Shown here piece after piece: positions 1-5,545 of a stretch of 8,025 nucleotides of DNA. This stretch comes from an uncultured Hyphomicrobiales bacterium. GTDB taxonomy: Bacteria > Pseudomonadota > Alphaproteobacteria > Rhizobiales > Aestuariivirgaceae. Location: NCBI GenBank assembly GCA_903930095.1, contig CAIYXE010000039.1:1-8025 (forward strand), in the 5' to 3' direction. The notes below the pieces were generated by a model that worked only from the letters and a program-made list of their open reading frames with translations, made no database searches and was not told where the DNA came from. Each line of letters opens with the position of its first letter. Positions within the stretch are counted from its first letter, which is position 1. Position numbers and translations under genes: made by a program.

Positions 1-1
1 G

Positions 2-562
2 GCCGCCTATGGCGCTGCCATCGAGGTGCATACGGTCAGCGTGCCGGAGCGGGTCCGCCTGATGGTCAGCCTCATCCTGAAGGCGGGCGGCCTCCGCATC
101 GATGCCGGCATGGGCGAGACAGCCTTTCCCGCCGCCCGCCCGCAATTGCGCGTCTTCGCGCTCGGCAGCCGCGGAAAAGGCCGGCTCGTGGCCTCGGGCG
201 AGGCCGGCGGCGGCATCATCCGCCTGCCGGAAGGCCGCTACCGGGTTGAGAGCCGTGCGGCCGCCGGAAACGCCGTCGCCGTGTCCGACGTCGTGGTGAA
301 GGCCGGCCGCCTCAGCACCCTTGCCATCACCCACCGGGCAGGCCTCGCGCGGCTGGCCTTCGTGGGCTCGCCCACGGCTGAGGTGCGCTGGGACGTGGAG
401 GACGCAGGCGGCGCCCTCATCGCCAGCGAAACCGGCCTCGGCGCCAACCTCGTGCTGGTGCCCGGCACATACACCGCGCGTGCCGCCGTGGGGGCGGAGC
501 TGCTCACCGCCACCTTCACCATCGCCGCCGGCCAGGCGCGCGACATCATGCTCGGCAACTAG
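2..562 (+). CDS. C-terminal part of an unrecognised beta-rich protein with two tandem repeats (5' partial)
   Basis: The frame is open to the left edge (it reads AAYGAAIEV before the first possible GTG at 26), so this is most likely the end of a longer protein and not a gene starting at 26. It ends with TAG at 560-562. About 187 residues are visible. They hold two roughly 70-90 residue units with the same layout: a short hydrophobic strand, a polar strand, a loop, a 'PEGRYRV' or 'PGTYTAR' strand, then a 'V.aG....l' strand (VVVKAGRLSTLAI in unit one, FTIAAGQARDIML in unit two). The G-x-Y pattern recalls carboxypeptidase-regulatory-like or other Ig-like beta-sandwich folds of cell-envelope proteins. 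No catalytic motif, membrane segment or cysteine pattern is seen. I do not recognise the family. The function is unknown, and an envelope or secreted location is only a guess. Confidence 0.75.
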   Translation, partial: AAYGAAIEVHTVSVPERVRLMVSLILKAGGLRIDAGMGETAFPAARPQLRVFALGSRGKGRLVASGEAGGGIIRLPEGRYRVESRAAAGNAVAVSDVVVKAGRLSTLAITHRAGLARLAFVGSPTAEVRWDVEDAGGALIASETGLGANLVLVPGTYTARAAVGAELLTATFTIAAGQARDIMLGN

Positions 563-570
563 GCTGAGTC

Positions 571-598
571 GGGCAGGCCGGTCTCCGCCGTGCTGCCC
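571..598 (+). terminator. Possible weak terminator hairpin after the first gene
   Basis: GGGCAG (571-576) pairs perfectly with CTGCCC (593-598) across a 16-nt GC-rich loop, 8 nt after the stop codon of the upstream gene. No T-run follows, so if it stops transcription it is not a classic intrinsic terminator. The call is tentative. Confidence 0.3.
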
Positions 599-617
599 AA
601 GGCCGCAATTCCGCCAT

Positions 618-626
618 TGTGGAAAA
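618..626 (-). promoter_or_regulatory. DnaA-box-like 9-mer (TTTTCCACA)
   Basis: TGTGGAAAA on +, which is TTTTCCACA on -, fits the relaxed DnaA consensus TTWTNCACA. It lies at the left end of an A/T-rich stretch (616-660, about 64% A+T by hand count) in an otherwise GC-rich window, and is the first of three same-orientation boxes. Confidence 0.45.
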
Positions 627-673
627 ATCTGTTCATATCGCTGAAATTCGTTCAGGTTCAGCCCCTTACACCA

Positions 674-682
674 TGTGGAAAA
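674..682 (-). promoter_or_regulatory. DnaA-box-like 9-mer (TTTTCCACA)
   Basis: A second TGTGGAAAA on +, identical to the one at 618. It begins 11 bp (about one helical turn) before a perfect DnaA box and points the same way, which would place two DnaA monomers on one face of the helix. Confidence 0.5.
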
Positions 683-684
683 GC

Positions 685-693
685 TGTGGATAA
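685..693 (-). promoter_or_regulatory. Perfect DnaA box (TTATCCACA)
   Basis: TGTGGATAA on + is the exact reverse complement of the consensus DnaA box TTATCCACA. It sits 6 bp upstream of the CtrA-type box at 699-713 and about 93 bp upstream of the response-regulator start. Whether DnaA binds here for gene regulation or for replication cannot be told from sequence alone. Confidence 0.55.
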
Positions 694-698
694 GCCCG

Positions 699-713
699 TT
701 AACGGCTCGTTAA
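699..713 (+). promoter_or_regulatory. Full CtrA-type binding site TTAA-N7-TTAA
   Basis: TTAA (699-702), seven bases CGGCTCG, TTAA (710-713), with a C following, match the CtrA recognition sequence TTAA-N7-TTAA(C) of Alphaproteobacteria at every specified base. TTAA is rare in this GC-rich window: besides the CtrA-like sites I noticed only one other, at 6350-6353. The box lies 73 bp before the response-regulator ATG, a distance compatible with a promoter. A GANTC (GACTC, 728-732), the methylation target of CcrM, lies 15 bp downstream. No clear -10 was recognised. Confidence 0.6.
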
Positions 714-785
714 CCGTGCGCGCGCAGGACTCGTCAGATGCACGGTGAAAGGCAAGAAGCCATGGTGCTGGAGAGGTTGGTAGAC

Positions 786-1154
786 ATGACCAGGTGTCTG
801 CTCATTGATGACGACGGCAGGGGCAAGCAGCATCTCGAGCAGATGCTCTCGGGCCTTGGCCTTGAGACGTCCCTCACCGCCGGTGGGGAGGTTGCGCTCC
901 GTTTCTGCAACGACAATGCACCCGACGTGGTGATGATGCCTGCCCGTGCCGCGGGCGGCGCTCCCCGTGATTTCGTCAGGCGCCTCCGGCTGTCGGGCCG
1001 CGGCAAGCCGCCTGTGGTGTTTCTCTATGCCGATACGCCGGACACGGAGATGTTCGGCCAGTCGATCCTCGAGGGCGCAGCCGACGTGCTGATGATGCCC
1101 TGTGACAGCGATCTCCTGCATTTCAAGCTCCGCCAGGCCGGCATCGACGTCTGA
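786..1154 (+). CDS. Single-domain response regulator with degenerate (pseudo-)receiver domain
   Basis: A 122-residue stand-alone CheY-like receiver with no output domain. The fold reads clearly: MTRCLLIDDD (beta1, acidic residues D8, D9 and D10), a helix, APDVVMM (beta3), DFVRRLR (helix 3), PPVVFLY (beta4), EGAADVLMMP (helix 4/beta5) and LLHFKLRQAGI (last helix). Length and C-terminus fit the short CheY-like regulators common in Rhizobiales. Key residues are missing: the phosphoacceptor aspartate at the end of beta3 is P52, the beta4 Thr/Ser position is Y81/A82, and the conserved lysine of the 'KP' motif is M104. Phosphorylation by the usual route is therefore unlikely; it may act as a phosphorylation-independent binding partner. 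ATG 786 is chosen because GGAGAGG (770-776) lies 9 nt upstream and this start gives the usual family length; in-frame ATGs at 738 and 762 are less likely. A CtrA-type box and DnaA boxes lie upstream. Confidence 0.82.
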   Translation: MTRCLLIDDDGRGKQHLEQMLSGLGLETSLTAGGEVALRFCNDNAPDVVMMPARAAGGAPRDFVRRLRLSGRGKPPVVFLYADTPDTEMFGQSILEGAADVLMMPCDSDLLHFKLRQAGIDV

Positions 1155-1159
1155 TTTCG

Positions 1160-1191
1160 ATGCCGGGGTCTGGCCTGATTCGCCCCGGCAT
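1160..1191 (+). terminator. Terminator-like hairpin between response regulator and MFS gene
   Basis: ATGCCGGGG (1160-1168) and CCCCGGCAT (1183-1191) form a perfect 9-bp GC-rich stem with a 14-nt loop, starting 5 nt after the TGA of the response regulator and ending 14 nt before the ATG of the transporter. There is no T-run, so termination may be partial; the hairpin could instead attenuate or protect the mRNA. Confidence 0.45.
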
Positions 1192-1205
1192 GCTTGGCTG
1201 GCGCG

Positions 1206-2423
1206 ATGATCAACACCTCGCTCTGGGTTCTTCTCGCCAGCGTCGCCATGCTGTGCCTTGGCTATGGCCTGGCGGGCTCGCTCGTCAGCCTCGCGGCGAA
1301 CGAGGCTGAATTCCGCACCGACGTCACGGGCTTCGTCATGGCGGGCTTCTCCGTGGGGCTTCTGGCCTCCGCCTTCCTGACGCCGCGGCTGGTGCGCAGC
1401 GTGGGCCACGTCCGCACCTTTGCCGGGCTTGCCTCCACGGTTTCAACCGTGACGCTGCTGTTCCCGTTGTGGGTCGATCCGCTGTTCTGGTTCGTGCTGC
1501 GCTTCGTCGTGGGGCTTTGCGTCTCGGGCATGTTCATCGTGTGCGAGAGCTGGCTCAACGCCACCTCCTCGAACCGCAACCGCGGCCAGATCATGTCGCT
1601 CTACATGATCGTCATCTACGGCGCGCTCGGTCTCGGCCAGTTCCTGCTCAACGTGTCGGACGAGTCGGGCTTCGTGCGCTTCATCATCGTGTCCTGCCTG
1701 CTGTCGATGGCGCTGGTGCCGCTCATCCTCCTGCCGTCGGAGGCGCCGAGTGTGGAGGGCGCGCGCCCGGTCAGCGTGGCGGAAATCTGGCGCGCTTCGC
1801 CGCTCGCGGTGGTGGGCGTTCTCGCCTGCGGCCTGGGGCAGAGCGCCTTCTTCGCGCTGGGCGTGGTCTTCGGCCTCGCCAAGGGCCTGCCGCTGGCGCT
1901 GGTATCGGTCATGATGGCGCTGCCGCCGCTGGGCGTCATCCTCTCGCAATACCCCATCGGCTGGATATCTGACCGCTTTGACCGCCGCACCATCATCATG
2001 CTGCTCAGCTTCGCCGCGGCGGTGGTGTGCGTGGTGATCATGGTGGGCGGCAACCACATCTCGCGCGCGCTGCTGATCGCGCTCGTCACCGCCTTCGGCA
2101 TCATCTCGCTGCCGATCTATTCACTCGTCGTCGCCCACGCCAACGACCATCTCGACAAGGACCAGGTGCTGGGCGCCTCCGCCAGGCTTGTCCTGCTTTA
2201 TGGCGCGGGCTCGATCCTGGGTCCCATACTGGTCGGCGCCATGATGCGGCGGATCGGCCATGACGGCTTCCTGCTCTACATGATCGCGGTGCATCTGGGG
2301 CTTGCGGCCTTCGCCGTCTGGCGCAGCTGGCGCAAGCCTGAGCACCTGAAGGCCAGGGGCAGGGAGGTGATGACGGTCAGCCCCGTCACCTCGCCCGCCA
2401 ACCCCCAGGTCCTCAAGGAGTGA
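1206..2423 (+). CDS. MFS transporter, YcaD-like
   Basis: A 405-residue inner-membrane secondary transporter of the major facilitator superfamily. About 12 hydrophobic helices can be counted, with a longer hydrophilic loop near residues 176-198 that separates the two six-helix halves. The cytoplasmic loop between helices 8 and 9 carries a textbook motif A, GWISDRFDRR (252-261). The helix 4-5 region, CESWLN (113-118) then NRNRGQIM (123-130) and a GxGQ helix, resembles the E. coli YcaD group, whose substrate is not established. The C-terminal tail after about residue 375 is hydrophilic. ATG 1206 is preferred because it places helix 1 right after a short N-terminus; an in-frame TTG at 1194 would overlap the hairpin flank, and no convincing Shine-Dalgarno is seen for either. 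It may be partly co-transcribed with the response regulator. The substrate cannot be inferred. Confidence 0.88.
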   Translation: MINTSLWVLLASVAMLCLGYGLAGSLVSLAANEAEFRTDVTGFVMAGFSVGLLASAFLTPRLVRSVGHVRTFAGLASTVSTVTLLFPLWVDPLFWFVLRFVVGLCVSGMFIVCESWLNATSSNRNRGQIMSLYMIVIYGALGLGQFLLNVSDESGFVRFIIVSCLLSMALVPLILLPSEAPSVEGARPVSVAEIWRASPLAVVGVLACGLGQSAFFALGVVFGLAKGLPLALVSVMMALPPLGVILSQYPIGWISDRFDRRTIIMLLSFAAAVVCVVIMVGGNHISRALLIALVTAFGIISLPIYSLVVAHANDHLDKDQVLGASARLVLLYGAGSILGPILVGAMMRRIGHDGFLLYMIAVHLGLAAFAVWRSWRKPEHLKARGREVMTVSPVTSPANPQVLKE

Positions 2424-2449
2424 GGCCGCTGCCGGAAACCGCCTTACGG

Positions 2450-2464
2450 TGAACGGATTGTTAA
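2450..2464 (+). promoter_or_regulatory. Near-consensus CtrA-type box upstream of DUF2336 gene
   Basis: TGAA (2450-2453), seven bases CGGATTG, TTAA (2461-2464) match TTAA-N7-TTAA with one mismatch. The flanks also resemble the perfect box at 699-713: GTGAACGG versus GTTAACGG on the left side. It lies 39 bp before the DUF2336 ATG, in the 80-bp gap after the transporter gene, where a promoter would be expected. A one-mismatch site is weaker evidence than the first box. Confidence 0.4.
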
Positions 2465-2503
2465 ATCTTGGATGGCACATTTGCCCTGAAAGAGCAGGGT
2501 ATC

Positions 2504-3682
2504 ATGCACACTCCCGAGATAGAGCACAGCTTCTGCGGCCTTGACGACAAGGTCTTCATGGATGTGATTGCCACCGGAGATACGGCACAGCGCATTGACC
2601 TCGCAACGCAGCTCACCGCCTTCCTCGCCCGCGAGGACGCTCCGCTGAATGAGCGTGAGCAGGTCATCCCCGCCGTGCTGAAGCTCACCGCCGATCCCGA
2701 TGTCGAAGTGCGCCGCGCCCTGGCCGAGGGCCTCGCCGCCGTACCCAGCCTCAATGCCGACGTGCTCTTCGCCATCGTCGCTGATGATGACGAGATCGCC
2801 CTGCCGTTCCTCGCTGAAACGCCAGCGCTCAGCGCATGGCACATGCTGGCCGTGCTGCGCGTCGGCGATGATGCCCGCCGCGCCACCGTGGCGCTGCGCC
2901 CGGACGTTCCCGCGGAGGCTGTCGATTACATCATCGAATCGCTGCCGCTTGCCGTCAACGGGCTGATGCTGGAGAACGAGAACCTCGTCCTTACGCCCGA
3001 TCAGTACCGCGATCTTTACGTCCGCTTCGGCGAAGAGAGCGAGATTCTCGATTGCCTGCTGGCCAGCCCCGGCCTGCCGCTCGATATCCGTGTCACCCAT
3101 GCGCGGCTCGTGGCGTCGCGCACCCGTCAGCTCGTCGCCGAGCGCGGCTGGCTTCCCGCCAACGACGCCACGGAGATCGTGACCGAGGCTGAAGAGAACG
3201 CCGTGCTCGATATCCTGACCAGCGCGACGGAGGAAGAGCTGGGCAACGTCGTCGCCTTCCTCGTCGCCAACGAGCTTCTCACCGCCTCCATCATCGTGCG
3301 CGCAGCCTGCCTTGGCGCCATGGATGTGGTGGCGGCGATCATGGCCTGCCTCGCCGACGTATCGCTGAAGCGCGCCGAAGACGCCATGTTCGTGAAGCCT
3401 GCCTCCGCCTTCCGCAGTCTCCACACCAAGGCCGGCCTGCCGGAGTCCTGCTACTGGACCCTCCAGGCCGCCTGCGATGTTGCCCGCGAGGAGCATCAGG
3501 ACGGCCTCCCTCTCTCGCAGGACGATTTCGGCCGCCGCCTCATCGAGGTGCTGATGACCCGCTACGAGGCCCTGCCCATGGCCGAGCGCCCGCACCAGTT
3601 GGACTTCGTCGGCCGCTTCGCCGCCGGCCGCCCCCGCCTCATCGCCCAACGCCTCAAGGCCGACCTGCTGAAAGCGGCGTGA
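2504..3682 (+). CDS. DUF2336 domain-containing protein
   Basis: A 392-residue soluble, helix-rich protein with no signal peptide or membrane segment. Residues about 25-130 fit the alphaproteobacterial DUF2336 family: REQVIPAVLKLTADP, then VEVRRALAEGLAAVP, then a DDDEIALPFLAETPALS stretch, which read as HEAT-like helical hairpins suited to protein-protein contacts. Further helical repeats follow to about residue 300. The C-terminal part (LIEVLMTRYEAL... RLKADLLKAA) is also helical. No catalytic motif is visible; the molecular function of the family is not established. ATG 2504 is chosen because AAAGAG lies about 9 nt upstream; an in-frame TTG at 2468 would add 12 residues but sits almost on the CtrA-like box. 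The gene has its own likely promoter region and ends before a structured intergenic element. Confidence 0.82.
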   Translation: MHTPEIEHSFCGLDDKVFMDVIATGDTAQRIDLATQLTAFLAREDAPLNEREQVIPAVLKLTADPDVEVRRALAEGLAAVPSLNADVLFAIVADDDEIALPFLAETPALSAWHMLAVLRVGDDARRATVALRPDVPAEAVDYIIESLPLAVNGLMLENENLVLTPDQYRDLYVRFGEESEILDCLLASPGLPLDIRVTHARLVASRTRQLVAERGWLPANDATEIVTEAEENAVLDILTSATEEELGNVVAFLVANELLTASIIVRAACLGAMDVVAAIMACLADVSLKRAEDAMFVKPASAFRSLHTKAGLPESCYWTLQAACDVAREEHQDGLPLSQDDFGRRLIEVLMTRYEALPMAERPHQLDFVGRFAAGRPRLIAQRLKADLLKAA

Positions 3683-3705
3683 GCGCCTCATCACGCCCCA
3701 ACCAC

Positions 3706-3793
3706 CATCATTCCGGCGAAAGCCGGACTCCAGCTTTGCTTGCGCGGGCCGGACGCCCAAAGCAGCCCCCCAGCTTTATCTGGGGGTGACGGG
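3706..3793. repeat. Palindromic three-hairpin intergenic element (probable dispersed repeat)
   Basis: Between the convergent DUF2336 and nadK genes lie three successive stems: TCCGGC-GAAA-GCCGGA (3712-3727, GNRA-type loop), GCTTTG/CAAAGC (3733-3738 with 3758-3763), and CCCCCAG-CTTTAT-CTGGGGG (3767-3786, 7 bp). TCA and TGA at the outer ends (3708-3710, 3787-3789) are also complementary. The wording CATTCCGGCGAAAGCCGGA-TCCAG and CCCAGCTTT-TGGGGGTGACGG resembles small dispersed palindromic repeats common between genes in Proteobacteria. It could serve as a two-way terminator or mRNA stabiliser. Only one copy is in the window, so repetition is inferred from resemblance. Confidence 0.5.
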
Positions 3794-3809
3794 AGCAGGG
3801 CAGATCACC

Positions 3810-4577
3810 TCAAAACCGGAACTGCTCCCGCAGCACCCGCTCCGCCAGGCTGTGCCCGGGGTCGAACAGGATCCGCGCCGACTTCGTCTGGTCCTGCGCG
3901 ATCTCCACTTGCCGCACATGGCGCACCTCCACGTGGTCGGCCACTGCCGCCACCGGGCGTTTTTCGCCCTCGAGGATGGTGATCGTCACCTTGGCATTGT
4001 GCGGCAGGATGGCGCCGCGCCAGCCGCGCGGGCGGAAGGCGCTGATGGGGGTCAAGGCCAGCAGTTCCGAATTGATCGGCAAGATTGGTCCGTGTGCGGA
4101 GAGATTATAGGCCGTGCTGCCCGCCGGTGTCGCCACCAGCACGCCGTCGCAGGTCAGTTCCTCCAGCCGCGGCTTGTCGTCGATGGCGATCATCAGCTTC
4201 GCCGCCTGGTGGCGCTGGCGCAGCAGCGAGACTTCGTTGAAGGCAATCGCCCGGTGCACCTTTCCCGTCTCGTCCACGGCCGTCATGCTCAAGGGATGGA
4301 TCACGGTCAGTTCCGCCGCCGCGAGCCGCTCCTTGAGATCGTCCTCGGCATAATCATTCATCAGGAAACCCACCGTGCCCCGGTTCATGCCGTAGATCGG
4401 GATGCCGGTGGAGAGAAAGCGGTGCAGCGTCTGCAGCATGTGGCCGTCGCCGCCCAGCGCCACCACGCAGTCGGCCCGGTCGGGCTCGGCATTTCCGTGG
4501 ATGGCGGCAAGCCTTTGCGCCGCCTCCCGGGCTTCCGGCGAATCTGACGCGAGGAAGGCGATTGAGCTGAAATTCAT
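3810..4577 (-). CDS. nadK: NAD kinase
   Basis: A 255-residue cytoplasmic NAD kinase (ATP + NAD+ to ADP + NADP+), the only known route to NADP. Family hallmarks are all present: GGDG at 42-45 (catalytic Asp44) inside [23 protein letters not shown] (65-74), FNE (113-115), and the NAD-binding [25 protein letters not shown] stretch (153-177). The short length with an N-terminus of the type [16 protein letters not shown] is usual for alphaproteobacterial enzymes. ATG 4577 is chosen for this reason; an in-frame start at 4628 would add 17 residues unlike the family and would run into the divergent promoter region. No strong Shine-Dalgarno is seen. It is divergent from the DUF1636-cobP pair and convergent with the DUF2336 gene, and is probably transcribed alone. 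Confidence 0.95.
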   Translation of the reverse strand: MNFSSIAFLASDSPEAREAAQRLAAIHGNAEPDRADCVVALGGDGHMLQTLHRFLSTGIPIYGMNRGTVGFLMNDYAEDDLKERLAAAELTVIHPLSMTAVDETGKVHRAIAFNEVSLLRQRHQAAKLMIAIDDKPRLEELTCDGVLVATPAGSTAYNLSAHGPILPINSELLALTPISAFRPRGWRGAILPHNAKVTITILEGEKRPVAAVADHVEVRHVRQVEIAQDQTKSARILFDPGHSLAERVLREQFRF

Positions 4578-4592
4578 GCCGGTTTCATCGCG

Positions 4593-4619
4593 TTGACAGT
4601 GCTCCCGATTGCCTACATT
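4593..4619 (+). promoter_or_regulatory. Possible sigma70-type promoter for DUF1636-cobP
   Basis: A perfect -35 hexamer TTGACA (4593-4598) is followed after 15 bases by TACATT (4614-4619), a fair -10. The spacing is shorter than the usual 16-18 nt. Transcription would begin near 4626, giving a leader of about 35 nt before the ATG at 4661, too short for a cobalamin riboswitch. Confidence 0.4.
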
Positions 4620-4660
4620 GAAGGCCACCCCTTGGCAACTGCCCGCCGAACCGGAGCCCC

Positions 4661-5032
4661 ATGCGCGACATTGTGATGTGTACGACCTGCAAGTTCTCGG
4701 CGGCCGGGAAGACCGGCCCCGATGGCCGCACCGGCGGCGAGACGCTGATCGCCCACATGGTTGATGCCATCGCGGCCCGCGGGCTCGCGCTTCCCATCGC
4801 CACCCAGGCCTGCCTGTGGAATTGCAGCCGCCACTGCTCCGTGGTGCTCCGCGATGGCGGCCGCTTCACCTATGTCACCGGCGGGCATGAGCCGACGCGC
4901 GAGCAGGCCGAAGCCATCCTCGACTGGTTCACCCTCCATGGTGAGAGCGAGGCGGGCGAAGTGCCCTTCCGCCAGTGGCCGGACCGCATGCGGGGCCACT
5001 TCATCGCCCGCATCCCAAGGGCGCCCACGTGA
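4661..5032 (+). CDS. DUF1636 family cysteine-rich putative metal/Fe-S-binding protein
   Basis: A 123-residue soluble protein of the DUF1636 type. Five cysteines form two groups: C7-x2-C10 right at the N-terminus (MCTTCK) and C51-x3-C55-x3-C59 ([14 protein letters not shown]), followed by [12 protein letters not shown]. The layout resembles thioredoxin-like [2Fe-2S] ferredoxins, so a metal or Fe-S cluster role is likely, but the biochemical function is not established. DUF1636 genes are often found beside cobalamin genes, and here the TGA stop overlaps the cobP GTG by 4 nt, which implies translational coupling and a role in corrin or cobalt handling or in redox steps of the pathway (inference). 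ATG 4661 has GGAG (4653-4656) 4 nt upstream and a good -35 box further up. It has no signal peptide and is likely cytoplasmic. Confidence 0.85.
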   Translation: MRDIVMCTTCKFSAAGKTGPDGRTGGETLIAHMVDAIAARGLALPIATQACLWNCSRHCSVVLRDGGRFTYVTGGHEPTREQAEAILDWFTLHGESEAGEVPFRQWPDRMRGHFIARIPRAPT

Positions 5033-5529
5033 AGACCCTCGTCCTCGGCGGCGCCCGCTCCGGCAAGAGCCGCTTCGCCGAAGGCCTGGCCCGGGGCTTC
5101 GAGGGCCAGAAGACCTACATCGCCACCGCCGAACCCTTCGACGAGGAGATGCGCCAGCGCATCGCCCGCCACCGGCAAGAGCGCGCCGCCCATGGCTGGA
5201 CCACGCTCGAAGCCCCCCTCGATCCCGCCGCCGCCCTCCGGCAGGCAGCAGGCTTCGTCCTCCTCGATTGCGTCACCGTCTGGCTCGGCAACCTCATGCA
5301 TCATGGCCGCGACATCGGCGGGGCGGTCGATGGCTTGCTTGCAGCCCTCGGCGAGACGCAATCAAGAGTTGTTATGGTCACGAATGAGGTCGGCCTCTCC
5401 ATCGTGCCGGAGAATGCCATGGCCCGCCGCTTCCGGGACGAGCAGGGCATCGCCAACCAGAAACTGTCAGCCGCGGTTGACGAAGTTTTTTTCGTGGCGG
5501 CTGGACTGCCGCTCCGCCTCAAGGGCTGA
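5029..5529 (+). CDS. cobP: Bifunctional adenosylcobinamide kinase / adenosylcobinamide-phosphate guanylyltransferase
   Basis: A 166-residue enzyme (CobP; CobU in enteric naming) that phosphorylates adenosylcobinamide and transfers GMP to give adenosyl-GDP-cobinamide, the substrate for the final lower-ligand attachment. The P-loop GGARSGKS is at 7-14, the ATAEPFDEEM stretch at 32-41, and H48 in RHRQER matches the histidine that carries GMP in Salmonella CobU. DCVTVWLGNL (80-89) and NEVGLSIVP (119-127) with a MARRFRDEQG segment complete the family pattern. The start is GTG 5029, which places the P-loop at the usual position and overlaps the DUF1636 stop (GTGA); an ATG at 4975 in frame would add an unrelated 18-residue tail inside the previous gene. 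It ends 15 bp from the convergent cobD. Confidence 0.95.
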   Translation: MKTLVLGGARSGKSRFAEGLARGFEGQKTYIATAEPFDEEMRQRIARHRQERAAHGWTTLEAPLDPAAALRQAAGFVLLDCVTVWLGNLMHHGRDIGGAVDGLLAALGETQSRVVMVTNEVGLSIVPENAMARRFRDEQGIANQKLSAAVDEVFFVAAGLPLRLKG

Positions 5530-5545
5530 CATGCTACGGCATGTC
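5528..5545. terminator. Perfect hairpin shared by the convergent cobP and cobD ends
   Basis: GACATGC (5528-5534), loop TACG, GCATGTC (5539-5545) form a 7-bp perfect stem. On + the loop reads C(UACG)G, of the extra-stable UNCG class. It overlaps the last two bases of the cobP stop and the last base of the cobD stop and fills the whole 15-bp gap, so it probably acts as a compact two-way terminator or 3'-end barrier. No T-run follows on either strand. Confidence 0.5.

Noticed and set aside
699..1409. 236-codon minus-strand frame spanning the response regulator and the start of the MFS gene
   Set aside because: It crosses two genes with clear family patterns and the CtrA box, and its composition is that of a shadow frame.
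2444..3760. Long (438-codon) open frame on the minus strand opposite the DUF2336 gene
   Set aside because: It has low-complexity, Gly/Ala/His/Arg-rich composition typical of the antisense frame of a GC-rich gene, lacks any family signature and lies fully over a well-supported gene.
3786..4547. 253-codon open frame on the plus strand opposite nadK
   Set aside because: The minus strand carries all NAD kinase signatures; the plus frame has an Arg/His/Gln-rich shadow composition and no recognisable domain.
4578..4628. N-terminal extension of NAD kinase to an upstream start at 4628
   Set aside because: The 17 extra residues are unlike the family, and the shorter start gives the standard alphaproteobacterial N-terminus and length.
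4578..4660. Cobalamin riboswitch ahead of DUF1636-cobP
   Set aside because: The divergent gap is only 83 bp, with no B12-box-like segment or room for the roughly 200-nt aptamer.
4975..5028. N-terminal extension of CobP to the ATG at 4975
   Set aside because: It would overlap DUF1636 by 58 bp and add 18 unrelated residues before the P-loop; GTG 5029 fits the family start.
5486..5492. Run of seven T in cobP, possible slippage or frameshift site
   Set aside because: The reading frame stays intact and in family register on both sides (VFFV), no pause structure follows directly, and the usual-length product is made in frame.
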